DNA of 64,000 nucleotides from Eublepharis macularius (GCF_028583425.1 NC_072791.1:31069368-31133367); one strand, 5' to 3'; positions 1 to 12,745 are shown, counted from the stretch's first letter. A program made the numbers and translations. Notes: generated from the letters alone by a model not told the origin.

Positions 1-1072
1 TATGCTTGTGATAAAGCAATAATGCGAAACGGGACCAGACCAACATGCTAGCGAAACCCATAGGCGGTGAAGTGAATGGTCACAGCTTCGGCGTGACAAT
101 CACACTTCCACAGCTTTACTGCTTCACTATTTCCAGCAGCTTCTTCGTTATTTATTGTTAGGAGTGCTGTTGCACCATTGTGAATGAACTTAAATGATTT
201 TTCCACCACTTGGATGAATTTATAGATGCTGTAGAACATTGAGACTTGAAGTTCTTTGTATTCATTGTATTTATTGTTATATGATTTGCTTGAAAAACTG
301 GATACATTTTCACACCGTTGATAAAATGTTACTTTATTGCCTTACTTTGTGTATTACATATATATTGTTTCCTGGGATTAACTTTTTGTAAATTTCTAGT
401 CCCAGGTTAAACCCTCTAGCTGGTTTAGCAGTTCATATTGCAAACAAGTGGTTAATGAGTTCTTTTCATCTGCCAGCTTTGGAAATTGGAAGCTGAAGTA
501 TGTATGTGTGAATTCCATGTGAGTATGTGCAAGGCCATGAAGTACACTAGGGATGAGAGAAAACCCTTGGGAACCACATTTAGCACCCAGGCCTCACCCT
601 AATATGTTTTATATAGGGGAGCAAAACCCTCTCTTCTTCCACATGGTTTCCAAAATGTCAGATAAATATACCACATCTAGGAGAGTATCTTTGGACTGAA
701 AAGGAGAAAAACAACCTATCTCCCAGTGGTATAGTTTAGCAACTGCTGACAGCTTGGCCCATTGACACCAGTACTGATCTAAAATAATCTCATGATGGCT
801 TCTAGCTCATAGGTGGCTGATGCTAAAGGACACCCTCTGCACAAGCTGGTATGAGTTTTGGCAAGGGGTAGGGAGGAACTAAACACTGTCTCAGGAGTTT
901 ACATATTTAAAGGACCATCCTCTGCTCACTCCACACGGCAACCCCATAGCTATGTGTGCTCATAATATTTAACAGTAGTTAAACAGTAATTCTGCCTCCT
1001 ACCAAAAGTTTTGCAGTAATAATTGATGAAGCAACAGCAAGTTATTTTTGTTGAACTGTAGGCAAAATTAGA
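1..1072. other. Intergenic DNA, no gene seen
   Basis: AT-rich sequence of mixed complexity with only short chance open frames. I see no splice-flanked exon, RNA gene or clear repeat boundary in it. Confidence 0.6.
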
Positions 1073-1080
1073 TTTTTAAC

Positions 1081-1371
1081 CAGGGGCCATTTAGTAGAAA
1101 AAGAGCTGCAGGAACTCATGAGCATAACTCATGAGCATAACTCATTAGCATATGCCACACCCCTTGACATCACCGGAAGTGTGACATTAGCATAACTGGT
1201 TTGCATATGCCACATCCCAACATCACCTATCCTGGCTGTTTCGGCCCCAATCCAGGCCGCAGTGGGCCCAAAATGGCCGAAAATCAGGTGGGCATGGCCA
1301 CCTGACATGTGACTTCTTTGGAGAACTACCGGAACTGCGTTCCTGTGCGTTCCCCCTCAAAATGAGCCCTG
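1081..1371. mobile_element. hAT-type MITE, 291 bp
   Basis: Both flanks carry the 8-bp duplication TTTTTAAC (1073-1080 and 1372-1379). The ends are inverted: CAGGGGCCATTT on the left, and CAGGGCTCATTTTG when the right end is read in reverse complement. An 8-bp duplication with CAG-starting ends is the hAT signature. There is no coding capacity, so the copy is non-autonomous. The interior has short tandem repeats of CTCATGAGCATAA near 1115-1150. It landed directly beside the SINE that follows. Confidence 0.85.
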
Positions 1372-1379
1372 TTTTTAAC

Positions 1380-1592
1380 AATCCTTATTTCCAATGGGGA
1401 TCCAAGGTGACTTACATCATTCTCCTGTCCTCCATTTTATCCTCACAACCATGTGAGGTCTGGCTGCTAGTTTATGTGACTGGCCCAAGGTCACCCAGCA
1501 ACCTTCCATGGCAAATTGGGAATTTGGACCAGGGTTTCCTTGATACTACTCTGATATTCTAACCACTGTATTGCACTAAACCACACTGGCTG
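1380..1592 (-). mobile_element. MIR/CORE-type tRNA SINE
   Basis: The reverse complement starts with a degenerate tRNA-like head (AGCCAGTGTGG type) and runs through the CORE-like block read here as CTCACAACCATGTGAGG and CCCAAGGTCACCCAGC. It ends in the LINE-like tail that matches GGGGATCCAAGGTGACTTAC. The family recurs about ten times in the window. Confidence 0.75.
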
Positions 1593-2097
1593 TGATAGGT
1601 CAAGGCAGTGCAGGTCTCCAATGGAATGCTTCCAACAAAAGGAGTCACTTACCTGTTGGGATGTCCATATGAAGGCAACAAGGTTTACTCCACTGGAATT
1701 GGGATAGGGAGCATCAGCAGTGCCTGTGACAAGGTGATACACCTCCCTCTCAGTGGTAAAAGTTCTTAGAGTGTCTGGCAAGCATTAGCTGAAGCTGGGA
1801 CTGTGCCCTCTATCAGGTATAACATGACAGAAGAGTTAAGCGACTACATACATATCTCCTGTTGAAATCCAAATTCCTTACTTGGGCTGGATTGTGGCAT
1901 TGATTGCTTTTTAAAACAAGTCTTTTATCAAATTTGTCTAAGAACTGGCTCCTCTGTTAATGCACATGGCTGCTGAAAAATACCTGTGCCACTGAAAAGT
2001 ATTGGTTAATCATTCCCCACATAATTCCTGACACTAAAAATCTTATCTTTGTTTATGCATACTTTTGTGCAGCGTTTTTTTATTGTTGTTTTTTTAA

Positions 2098-2341
2098 ATT
2101 TCCTTTATTTATACACCACCTTTCTCTGCAGTGGGGACACAGGGTGGCTTACATAATTCTTTCCTCCATTTTATCTTCACAACAGCCCTGTGAGGTAGGT
2201 TAGGCTGACAGTGGCCCAAGGTCACCTTCAGGCACACACTGGCCAAGGTCACCCAGGGAGCTTCCATGGCAGAGTGGGGATGCCAAGCTGGTTCTCCCAG
2301 ACCCTAGTCTAACATTTTATCCACTGCACCAATGCTGGCTA
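2098..2341 (-). mobile_element. MIR/CORE-type tRNA SINE, near full length
   Basis: Same family as the copy at 1380-1592. Conserved blocks include CACAACAGCCCTGTGAGG and CCAAGGTCACCCAGGG, with the tRNA-like head at the high-coordinate end (ATCCACTGCACCAATGCTGG). A short internal duplication of the GGTCACC block is present at 2220-2255. Confidence 0.8.
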
Positions 2342-2540
2342 AACTTGGCTGCTTGTAAAACAGTGACAAAATTCATCACACAGAAGCATATTTCAGCATC
2401 ACCTGTGCCTAGGAAAGGCCTTCCTTCAACTCCTTATGGAGCCTGGAAAACGCATAAATCTGTTCTGTTTCTGAGTCATCCCAAAATAATCTGTAATAAT
2501 AAAAGCATTCACATATCCACTTGTTGCTCCATTTCATCCT

Positions 2541-2646
2541 TAACCTACCACCCAGGGTTGTCAGAAGGATAAAATGGAAGAGAATGGTGTAAGCCCCTTT
2601 GGGTCCACACTGGGGAGAAAGACAGGGTATAAATGAATTAAATATA
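2541..2646 (+). mobile_element. MIR/CORE-type SINE, 3' part only
   Basis: Contains the tail half of the family (AGGGTTGTCAGAAGGATAAA, then GGGTCCACACTGGGGAGAAA and a GTATAAATGAATTAAATA end). The tRNA-like head is missing. Confidence 0.65.
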
Positions 2647-2649
2647 TCA

Positions 2650-3680
2650 CACTAAAAGGAAGAGCCTGTCTGCATGGCTGTCTTGGTTTAGAAAACCCTC
2701 GCTTTGCACATGGGCGACTTTATGTGGCATGCTCAGGAGTAGGAGACACAAGACAACTTTATTTAAGCTCCTCATGGTAGTAGTAAATGCCAATGTAAGT
2801 AAATAACAAAGCCTAACTACCCACGGCACTCTGATGTTGGGGGCGAAGGGAAGGGGCTGGTCTGGCACATCCCAGAGAATGCTGATCCCAGGGGAAAGTT
2901 GGAGAGCTGGGGTACAGTCCTAAGGGAGGCAGCCATCCAGCTGTAGGGCAGAGAGAAGCAGGACTGCAGGGAAGCTAAGGGACAGACAGGGCCTGACAGC
3001 CAGCCCTTTGGAGGAAAGGCTTCCAGGAGAAGTCTCCTTGGGAGAAAAGGTCTTCTTAAGAGACATTAAAGGGAGGTAGGAATTGGGAATGGCCAGGAGA
3101 AAGGGGATAAAAGGCCCCAGTAGGATAAAGTGGCGGACAAAGGAAATCAGGGAGGAGAGTAGTCAGACTTGGAGTTATGTTGGAGACACTATAACCTGAG
3201 ACTTGGCCAGAACCTCCTGGGTCATTCATAGTCCAGCCACCTCAAGCTCAACTTTGCAAGAAGGGTGCAGCAGTGTGAATCTAGGACCAATGGGAGCTTG
3301 GGAAGGGCCCATGCCTGAAGATGACTTGGAGCCTGGGTTGTAGCAGATGGAGAAGATACTGAAAGAATGGGTCTCCTGGCCTGTTAATGTTATAAGTTAG
3401 CTGTTGTATGTGAATGCAGTTAAAGTGATATTACTGCAGTTCCTGGTTGTGGGGTTGTCTGTGCTAGAGATGTGGGAAGATGGGACACCTTGATGGAATA
3501 GTCCCTGACTCTGGGGTGTTTGCCCTACCACTAATAATTATTTTGCTTTTTCAATTCTATCAGTAATTGTTACTTGTTAATTTATTTGTAATTACTTACT
3601 ATGATTCTTTACTATATATGTGTTGACTAGTAACAAGAGCCTGTTGTGGGAAAAATTACCATGGGTTCTAGAAAGAGGAG
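2650..3680. other. Intergenic DNA, no gene seen
   Basis: Purine-rich stretch (about 2870-3400) with repeated GGGAG/AGGA runs but no repeat boundary I can define. Open frames are short and unlike known proteins. Confidence 0.5.
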
Positions 3681-3682
3681 GG

Positions 3683-3850
3683 CAGGCAGGCATTACCTCC
3701 TCCTCAACTGATCCCAGCTGGGTGAAGGTGGGGGTCAGACATTGCCACCTGCTCTGCTACTGATCCCAGCCGGATGAAGGGGGGCGGGCATTGCCTCCTG
3801 CTCCGTGCCTGATTCTGGTGCAGTGAATGGAAGGGGCAGGCACACACAAC
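3683..3850. repeat. Degenerate minisatellite, about 3 units
   Basis: Three diverged units of roughly 50-60 bp share GGCAGGCATT or GGGCATTGCC, then CCTCCTGCTC, then CTGATCCCAGC and GGTGAAGG blocks. Confidence 0.55.
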
Positions 3851-3989
3851 AAAAACTGTGGGAGGGGGGAATGATTTGAGATTTCCCCCATGTCATTTTC
3901 CCTTGAGAAATTTCCCTCCTAGAAGCTATTAACTCAAGTAGGGGAAAAAAGATGGGGGCAATTTTCTAAGGGAAGTAGTGGAGGAAAGA

Positions 3990-4155
3990 GAAGCAGTGTG
4001 GTGCATGTGACACAGGTTCAAATCCCCACTGTGCCCTGGAAGCTCACTAGCTAATACACACTCAGCATAACCTACCTCACAGGGTTGTTGCAATGATAAG
4101 TGGAAGAGAGGAGAATGATGTTTGGGTCCTCATTGGGAGGAAAGGTAAAATTAGT
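3990..4155 (+). mobile_element. MIR/CORE-type SINE, partial
   Basis: A box-B-like block (GGTTCAAATCCCCACTGTG) is followed by the CORE-type block CCTCACAGGGTTGTTGCAAT and the tail GGGTCCTCATTGGGAGGAAA. The middle is shortened compared with the copy at 2098-2341. Confidence 0.7.
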
Positions 4156-4159
4156 TGTT

Positions 4160-5925
4160 TGATTCAATTCTCCTTCCCTTCATGCTACGGCATTGATTCA
4201 AATATGGTGTCTGCATGATTGCTTCTCAAGAAAAGGTGTCTAATCATCTGATTGATTCTGAGTCCCCAGTCTTTTGTCTAATTACAGTAAAAGATTAAAT
4301 GCCTTTATGCTCTGCTAAGAGAAATTTCAGAAAGTAGCAAATTAACAATGGATGTCCAAATGGAACAGTAAAATTTTTGGAGGAAACCATTTTTTTAAAA
4401 AAGATGGAAGAAAGAGATGCAGGCTAGTGGTTGAGAAAAGGCACATTGCTGAATATTTGTCCAGACTAGGTCTGTAGTAAATGTTCTCCCAATTTTATTT
4501 GGGGTCAAAGAGAGTGCTGTTTGGTGGTGGTGAGGATATATTTCCTGACAATTCTTCTAATTGTTCAGTCCTGTCCATCACCTTTGATTCCTCTATTGAC
4601 TGCCATTGTAATGCCAGCCCCCCTGCCCCGTGATGCTATATTCTTCACATGTTCCAGCCAATATTTGTTCACCTAGCAACATGGAATGATGTTACAGCAC
4701 TATTTTGGCAATCTGATTTGGCTGTCATGATTACTCAGGGCAAAGTCCCTTCAGATTAAGGGCAACACCTCCTGAACATGTGAATACCTGTGATTCAGTT
4801 ACTCAAAATTCAGTTAAGGTGAACCCTGTAGAACTTCACAAAAAGCAGTAAGTAGTAATTTTGGTTCAGCTCTAGTCCAAAGCAATTACAGGCAAGTTTA
4901 ATGAGGTATGAGCTTTTGTACCACCCACCTTCTGAAAGTGCAGAGCTAAAGAGAAACAATGGATGACAGATCGCTGTATGTGGTTTGCCTGTGCCAACTT
5001 CTTGAGTGGTTATTAGTAGCAGATTATATGAAAAAAGCACCAAAAGGGACGCCTCCCCAATGACATTTCCATCTTGTATTTCTGCTCGCATTTTTATTTA
5101 GGCTGCAATGTATTAACTTTGATGCTTCAAAGCCACCAGGAAAATGCTCCATGCTGCTGCAGAAAGTAGTGCTGGATGTTCCTCTGACATTCCCTCCTTT
5201 GGTGTCCTTGTCCCCCTGCCATCGGATGACAATAGAACAATGGAGTGAAGAGCACAGTTTTCCGAATAAAGGAAACTCTTTCAAGGTCAGGCTCAGGTTG
5301 GGCTGCACAGGGGTTTCCCCCAAGAGGCCACCGGAACCCTTTTGTTCCTCTCTGCTTTAGTCGTGTTTATCTCAATGTACGTCTGAAAGGAACAATTAAC
5401 AATAGGGCACTCCTCTTGAAGTTTCTAATGCTCTTTGAAGTGTCCACTGAGGAAAGGCATAAGAATGATACATCATTTTAACTGTGAGACTGTCAAAGTC
5501 ATATGGCAATGGAAAAAAATGTCTCCCCATGCCTTCCCAGCATGTAGACAGGGACCAGCTGTAGTGCCACTTCATATCTGGCATGTCACTCCTCTGACAG
5601 CTGGCTTCCTAAGAGTTTTGGTATGCAAAGGTTTGAAGGGAGGAGACTATTTCATGAAAGCAAATGCTTTTAACGCTTTAAAAATACAGCAGTTCTTTAT
5701 ATCAGAACTCAGCACTGGACAGGGGAGAAAGTGGAGAGAAACGAAAAGGTCTCCTGTCTAAATGGATAGAAGCTGTTTTTAATATAGGGAGGATTTATAA
5801 AAGTCTCTGCTTATACAAAACAAAGGAGTAGAATTTGGAGACTAGCTATTGAACAGGATAGTCTTGCTTGTAAATGAAACGAAGTAACCAAGTCAGAATT
5901 TTAGAGCTATTTCACACATTTTTCA
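4160..5925. other. Intergenic DNA, no gene seen
   Basis: High-complexity sequence without repeats I recognise. Overlapping short frames at 5020-5760 on both strands lack splice context and recognisable domains. The stretch 5080-5480 is compositionally coding-like but gives no protein I know. Confidence 0.5.
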
Positions 5926-5929
5926 GACT

Positions 5930-7690
5930 CAAGTGTATAAAGGGTGGTTAGATCAGTATGGTATATTTAAAGAGAGTAATCATGTTCCCCCTCAATCTCC
6001 TTTTCTCCAAACTAAACATTCCCAAGGCCCTCAGCCTTTCCTCGTAGGGCTCAGTCTCCAGACCCCTCATCATTCTTGTTGCTCTCTTCTGAACCCTCTC
6101 AGTTTTGTCCACATCCTTTTTGTAGTGAGACCTCCAGAACTGCACACAGTACTCCAGGTGCAGCCTGACCAAGGCCGCATCCTGTATTTATGCTTCACAC
6201 TTTTGTGGCCCAGATGTAATACTGTGCACTTATCTATGTTGAGTTGCATCCTGTTCACAACCGCCCACTTCTCCAGAGTATTCAGGTCTTGTTGAATTTT
6301 AACTCTATCTTCTTGGGTGTTTTGCACTCCTCCCAATTTGGTATCATCAGCAAATTTAATGAGTAGCCCGTTTACCCCTTCATCCAGATCATTGATAAAA
6401 TATTGAAAAGTACCAGGCCCAAAACTGAGCCCTGTGACACCCCACTGGACACCTACCTCCAATCTGATGAAACACCATTGACCACTACTCTTTGGGTGCG
6501 GTCCGCTAACCAGTTCCCTATCCACCAAACTGTCCTATAGTCCAGTCCACAGTTTTCCAGTTTACCCATTAGAATGTCATGGGGAACCTTATCAAAAGCT
6601 TAACTGAAATCCAGGTAAATCACGTTGACAGAGTTCCCACAATCCAGTAAGCTCGTCACTCAATCAAAGAAGGAAACCAGGTTGGTCTGACAAGATCTAT
6701 TGGGGACAAAACCATGTAGACTTCCCCGGATCACTAAGTGGTCCTTCAGATGCTTACAGATCGATACCTTTAAAATCTGCTCTAATATCATCCCAGCAAC
6801 AGAAGTCAGACTGACAGGCCTGTAGTTTCCTGGGTCATCCTTCTTCCCTTTCTTAAAGATTGGGATAACATTCGCTCTTCTCCAATCTTGTGGCACATCC
6901 CCAGTCCTCCAGGAGACCTTGAAGATGATGGACAGAGGCTCTGCAAGTTCTCTAGAAAGTTCTTTGAGCACTCCTTGGTGCACACCATCCGGCCCAGGGG
7001 ATTTGTATTCATCCAGTGCAGCCAGGTGCCTCTCCACAACCTCTCTGTCAATGTCAAGTAGCCCCCCAGGTATCCTGTTGTGTCTATTACCATCTCTAGA
7101 TGGGCTCAAGTTCTTCAGGGAGAAAACAGGCAAAAAAGTCAGTAAGCCTGTCTGCTTTTTCGCTGTCCTCTATCAGAGTTTCTCCTTCCACTCACAACAG
7201 CGGTCCAAATGCCTCTTTTACCTTGTATTTGCTTCTCACATATCTGTAGAAATTTTTCTTATTGTAGCGAGCCCTCCTGGCCAGACCCAGCTCATACTGA
7301 GCTTTGGCTTCTCTGATGGCTGATCTGCAGTACCTAATAACCCTCATATATTCCTCTTTAGGTGTCTATCCTTCTCTCCATTTCCCGAACATTTCCTTTT
7401 TCTCCCTTAGCTTATTCTGGAGCTCTCTGTTCATCCACATCAGTTTCTTGGAGCTCTTACCATGATTCCGTCTTGCTGGAATAGTGAGGGCTTGAGCTTG
7501 CAAAAGCTCATGTTTGAGAAGAGCCCACCCTTCACTCGCTCCTTTCCCTTCCAGCACACTCCCCCACGGAATGACTCTCATCAAGCCTCTGAATTCACTG
7601 AAGTTGGCCCTACGAAAATCTAACCTATGAGTCTGGCTATGAATTTCCTTGCCCCCCCCACAGCAACTGGAATTCAAGGAGCACCTCAGA
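5930..7690 (-). mobile_element. CR1 LINE copy, truncated and decayed
   Basis: Reads as CR1 reverse transcriptase on the minus strand in at least three frames, so it is a pseudogene. From the 5' side: 7366-7677 encodes the linker after the endonuclease (LDFRRANFSEF, WMNRELQNKLREKKE). 6660-7133 encodes the start of the RT domain (YKSPGPDGVHQGVLKEL, IPIFKKGKKDDPGNYRPVSL). 6070-6528 encodes the palm with the catalytic FADDTKLGG motif. 5948-6172 encodes the thumb/C-terminus ([20 protein letters not shown]). The endonuclease and the usual 3' ATTCTATG repeats are missing, so both ends are truncated. Open frames on the opposite strand here are shadows. Confidence 0.92.
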
Positions 7691-9370
7691 GGTTTGAAGG
7701 GGATAGAATGAACATATCACAAAGGGTTGGATCTGCAAACTCTGCCCTGAGCTGTATGTGTTCATTTGCACAAATGCACTGATTGCAACTATGCGCATGC
7801 TTTCTCTGTGCAATTTGGAACCCTGAAAATAAAGGCTCTTGATTGTGTGGAGAGAGCTGTACGTTCATACATCTGTATGCTGTTTGTGTCTGTTCCAGTG
7901 ACTGTCCATAAGTCAGGGCCAGAGTTTGCCACCATGATCCCCCCCCCCTTCCCGGCGCATGTTTATTCTATCATCTTCAAATGTCTGAAGAGGGCTATGG
8001 AGTCACATTTTTATTGCTTTGCCACATAAAAGATGTTTACACGTTAAACTAGTACATCAAAGGAAAGGTGTCCCTAAAGCATTTCTAAGATAAAATAAAT
8101 CAGTACACGCAAGGAGCTTTTTAAGTGGGGAAATTCATAACTATAACTCTCCACCAGTGGTCTAAAAAGTATAGTCCAGAATTCATTCAGTCTGCCACCT
8201 TTGTATGCATATTGTCTTTTAAGGCACATTGTCTTTTAAGGCAGAGGAATGACTTGTGATGCACAAGAAACTGCACTGCATCTGAATGTTAGTAAAGCCA
8301 TGTTCAAACCTCCCAGTAGCCATGAAATTCCCTCAGTAACTTTCAGCAAGCCACTGTCCCTCCACATAACTTTTCTCCCAGGTTGTGATAAAGATCAATC
8401 AAATAAGAATTGCAACACTCTTTTGTATACAAGAAGAGCAACTGGAACAACATTCTTGCCACAGAAAGTTCTTGCATTGAGCCATATGTGGCTCTTAACC
8501 ATAAGGTTTCACTACATTTGAGGGTAAACTGTGGTTTGTGCAAATCATGGAAGTAGCAAACCCTGGCCGCCTGAGGACAAGGTAGGGGTATCTACATACT
8601 TGGGGATCTTCCAAGGTATGCAGAAAAATAAGGCTTTGTAAATTAACCAAAGAGATAGGTTTGATGAGGCACTGGAGGGTGAGGGAATAGAAAACTGACA
8701 GCAGTTGAATATTAATTAAAGGGGGGCAGAGAGGAAACAAACTTTTTCAAGACCCTGAGAGTTTAGAAAATCCTGGATGAGGAGATATTGGCAGGTGGAG
8801 GGATTTCCAAATTGTTCCTCCTGATCCCTCAGCTTGTATATCCAAATTCCCATGATTCTATCACCCACAGTAGGGATATTCAGATGAAGAGATTGGGCTG
8901 TCCAGAGAGGGTTCAGCTGTCATGACTTTCCTTGGGTCAATGAACAATCAATGGGCCGCATTCTGGGCTGCAGACTGGGCAAAACCAAAACACTGGCATT
9001 ATCATGGGACTCCAGTGGTGTTCCCAAGTGCATCTCTCTACTTTTTCCTTTCTATTGAGTGACTGGCATTCACTCCTCTTGGGAAAACAATGCTTGTCAT
9101 TTGGGACAACATTGCATTTGATGTAAAACTTTTCCACCACCACCCCAACAATGGATTCCTATAATAGGAGACAGTCCATAGATATTTAGGGGGTCAAACT
9201 CCCAACAGGAACTTCCTGTTTTTCTTCATCCAGTGATTTAGCACCAAGAGTGCAGAGAATGGCTCTTGAAAGAACACGAACTGTTTCCCGCCCTCCAGAA
9301 TCTTTGCCATGCCATGAAACTTCATGCTGCATGGCTGTGGGGTAGAGTGGAGGAACTGACATAATAAGAT
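7691..9370. other. Intergenic DNA, no gene seen
   Basis: Unique-looking sequence. A short tandem duplication (TTGTCTTTTAAGGCA, twice) lies at about 8212-8242. No gene or defined repeat. Confidence 0.5.
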
Positions 9371-9373
9371 TTT

Positions 9374-9562
9374 CATAGAACCAGTTGTTCTAGTGGCTAG
9401 GTTTTGACTAGAAAAACTTGATTTCAAATCCCTGGTCAGTTATGAATTTCACTAGGAGATCTTGGGTCAGTTACTGTCTCTCAGCCTTGCTTATCTCATA
9501 GGGTTGCTCTGTGTACTTCACCCTGCACTCTTTAGTGAAAAAGTGTGATAAAAATAGATAAG
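9374..9562 (+). mobile_element. MIR/CORE-type SINE, diverged
   Basis: A degraded tRNA-like head (TTCTAGTGGCTAGG, then TTTCAAATCCCTGGTCAG) is followed by CTTGGGTCAGTTACTGTCTC, a CTCATAGGGTTGCT block and a GTGATAAAAATAGATAAG tail. It is older than most copies in the window. Confidence 0.6.
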
Positions 9563-9564
9563 CA

Positions 9565-11156
9565 TGGATCCAGTCTGTACACAGATGTGCTAGAATTGAG
9601 TATGGATATTGTCTTTTTGAAAAAAATACCCAAATTCCACACTTGGGTGGAATTCTGGAATCTGTATAAGTTATGCAAGTTAATATGCATATATTTAGAT
9701 ATTTGCTGAATTGCTTAGTAGTAGCTTAATGTTGATAACACTGCAGATTGTAATGCAAAGCACTGAAGCTACATACCCCCAACCACTGAACACTCTGTTT
9801 AAATGTGTCCCTGCTCTCTTATACTCTTTCTGAGATTATACCAGAAATCACGCATATACTTTAAAGCCCTTTGTACAGTCACAGGGGCTATGATATTACA
9901 TTTTTTTTTAAAAAAAGCAAAAAACCTGAGGTGGATTCAATGGATTCAGTGTCTCATGTAGAATTCTGTGCTTTTTCCCTTGCACTTACATGGAACTATA
10001 GAACATAGGCAGTATCGCCGATGTTTCGTTTCCCAGATATCATGGATTTCTGCGCCAGAAATTCATACACCTTTGAGATTGTTCTGGCTGCTTTTTTAGG
10101 TCTGGAGAAAAAAACCCTGGCTCTTCTCTTACTTAATGCCTAATTTTATATGCTAAATGAGGAGGGGGTCCACATTGCTGGACAGAAGCTCCTATTTCCC
10201 ATGTATTTCTCACTTTGGAAAATATGAAGGTCATACTAAAATTCAACTAAACCAAAATTCAGAGCTAATTTGGGTGTCCCTTCTCAGGTAAAACCTCTGA
10301 GAAATAATGATGACAGAACAAGGGGGTGAGGTTTGTAAAACGAAAGTTCTGCCAATCTCTGGATTGTAACTGAATTTTGCTTAAAGTGAAAAGTGAATAT
10401 GGAGGCATCATTTCAGGTAAAACTAAGAATGTTGTGGGAAATCAATGAGAAGATTTGAGAAATTTCCTGATGGGTTTTCACATATTCCTAGAGAGAACAG
10501 ATCTGTCCAAATTAATCCTTTTCGCCCATAAAACAAGAAGTATGTATATAATAAACCATTATATATAATAAACCATTTGTAACTTGCATTCCTGGAAACC
10601 GAAGCCTTCTCTTGCCATTTTGGATTCATTGGATTCACAGTCTTCTTTCTTCTCCTCCCCTTTGGCTTGTGCTGGACTTTAAGTTATGAGCTAAATTTTG
10701 AAACTAGTATGGAGGACATACAGGGGGAGGAGGGGAGAATTGCTACTCAGAATCCTGCCATTCAGACAGATGGTGGAATGATTTGATATGAATAGCTGCT
10801 GTCAGTCTCATACAGCGAACTTTTCAATTGTGCTACGTGTTGGACGGCATGTGACTAATGCCATTCTTTTGCAGGCTGCAGGCAGGACACAGCTGTTTCT
10901 TTAAGAAAGGAACAGGTTTTACTAATGGACAGAAAATTTATGGCTAAATCATTTGAGGAAATGCGCAAAGGCCCACGCTGCACCACATAATGAGATCCGA
11001 CGAAATCCCATCACCATGGCTGTAAACAATTATTTTGCTTCTCTAAAGCAATGTTTATAGCTTTGCAGGTTTAAGGTACTTGTTCACCCACCTATGTCAA
11101 TAAAAACTGAAAAATTGGATTTTGTTTGTCAGCAAAGATACAGTGTATATAGACCG
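9565..11156. other. Intergenic DNA, no gene seen
   Basis: Unique sequence. The part at about 10,780-11,090 is free of recognisable repeats and of high complexity, which could fit a conserved non-coding element, but that cannot be judged without alignment. Confidence 0.45.
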
Positions 11157-11164
11157 CTTGTGAT

Positions 11165-11681
11165 TAGATATGGGCATGAACTGCAAAAAAACCCGAACTG
11201 TGCGGTTCGTGGTTCATGGCATTTTCACAAACCAGGAACCACAAAATCCCACGAACTGGGGCAAGTTCATGAACCAGTTGGTGGTTCGTGGTTTGTTGGA
11301 TTAAATGCCCCTTTCTGGCTGCTTAGCACCGGCAAAGAAAGGGGCATTTAAACCCCCAGATCAGCTGCTTGTTGGGGAGATCCACGACAAGCAGCTGATC
11401 ATTTAAACAGGGGCTGTTTAAATGGCCGCTCCCAGCAATGGGGAAATGACCATTTAAACTGTGGGTGGGGCTTGGCTGATCCAACAAGCAGCTGATCCAT
11501 GGGTTTAAATGCCCCTTTCCCTGTCGCTTTGCAGTGGCAGGGAAAGGGGCATTGCTGTTTTAAAATGAACCAAACGAACCAGTAGACCAGTTCGTGGAAG
11601 TTCATGGAAACGAGCTTCCACGAACCACTGGTTTCCAAAAAAACACTGGTTTTTTGGGTTCGTATTCATGGCCCATCTCTA
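11165..11681. mobile_element. hAT-type MITE, TAG-ended, 517 bp
   Basis: Flanked by the perfect 8-bp duplication CTTGTGAT (11,157-11,164 and 11,682-11,689). The left end reads TAGATATGGGCATGAAC; the right end read inward gives TAGAGATGGGCCATGAA. Inside are several GTTCGTGG/CCACGAAC subterminal motifs and nested palindromes, for example around TAAATGCCCCTTTC (11,302-11,350 and 11,503-11,550). Non-coding. Same family as 17,912-18,668 and 56,325-57,267. Confidence 0.88.
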
Positions 11682-11689
11682 CTTGTGAT

Positions 11690-12320
11690 ATTTTTTAGGA
11701 GGTTTGAGGGTTTTTGTAGATGCCCATTCATTTTAGAAGATGTGAGGTTTCCCTGAAAGAGCAATGCAACCCTAGAAAAGAAAATCACATTTAGGTGTGA
11801 AACAACCATCGATCTACTTTTCCTGGCAGAGCATTTGCCAAAAGACAGGAGGTGGGGATTGGATGGGGTGCATTGCTGGCAGCCACAATTACTGAAAGTG
11901 TAGGACACCCTGGACACCTTTCTATCTGGCCTAGCTGGATTGTTGCAGGCATCTTCCATTCTCTGATCCATCCACTTGTGTCACATTCAGAGTACGTGAT
12001 AGGATCATCCTGCTTCACGACACTGGACTGTTTCGGAATTCAACAATTTATCAAGATTTGCATAATAAGCTCAACTGGACAACACAGCTACCCTGCTCAC
12101 CGAAAAGGTAAGCTTATTGCTGCTGGGTATGAAAATACTTTCTTGTTCCATTAATAGTAATGTTAATGTGTATATAGTTCCCCCCTCCCCCCCAGTTTCT
12201 TGATGTACTTTACAACAGTCCAGGCAGGTCAGTATTATCATGCTGGGGGTGGGGAGTTGATGACAGAGAAGAGGTCTTTTTTCTGATGAGTTCATGGCAA
12301 AGAAAAAACTGAAGCAGGGA
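11690..12320. other. Intergenic DNA, no gene seen
   Basis: Mixed-complexity unique sequence. Overlapping short frames on both strands at 11,790-12,385 have no domain I recognise. Confidence 0.5.
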
Positions 12321-12324
12321 CATT

Positions 12325-12640
12325 GTGGATAGCAACATAAGAGGAGCCCTGCTGGATCAGAGCCGTGGTCCATCTGATCCAGCATCCAGCTTCACACAGT
12401 GGATGATCATTTGCTCAGGAGGGCCAACAAATAGGGCATAAAGGCCAAAGCCTTTTCCTGACGTCTTCTCCTAGCATAGGCATTCAGAGATTTACTGCCT
12501 GTGGCTGTGGAGGCTCCCTTTAGTCATCTTGGTAGCCACTGATGAATCAGTCTAATTCCTTATTAGAGCCATCTGTGCTTGTAGCCACTGCATCATCTAC
12601 TGAACGGCACAATGGAATTACTCCATGAGTGAAGAAGGAC
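12325..12640 (+). repeat. Interspersed repeat, LINE-tail-like
   Basis: Begins ACATAAGAGGAGCCCTGCTG and continues through TTCACACAGTGGATGATC, GGAGGGCCAACAAATAGG and CTGTGCTTGTAGCCACTGC. I recognise this block order from widespread squamate repeats, but cannot assign it firmly to a family from memory. Confidence 0.5.
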
Positions 12641-12644
12641 TTAC

Positions 12645-12745
12645 GAGTATTTTATTTGCTGCTTTTTCTCCTGAAGGGAACCAAAGCAGCTTACAACTAC
12701 AACAATTCAATAAAAATACAATGAAAAAATACAGTTTTAATATAC
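12645..12745 (-). repeat. L2-like LINE 3' tail fragment
   Basis: CTTTTTCTCCTGAAGGGAAC followed by CAAAGCAGCTTACAACTAC and AATTCAATAAAAATAC resembles the 3' tail of the L2-like elements seen elsewhere in the window, on the minus strand. Confidence 0.45.

Noticed and set aside
5024-5761. Overlapping 60-108-codon frames on both strands as a host exon
   Set aside because: No splice-site pairing, no recognised domain, and frames overlap on both strands as expected by chance.
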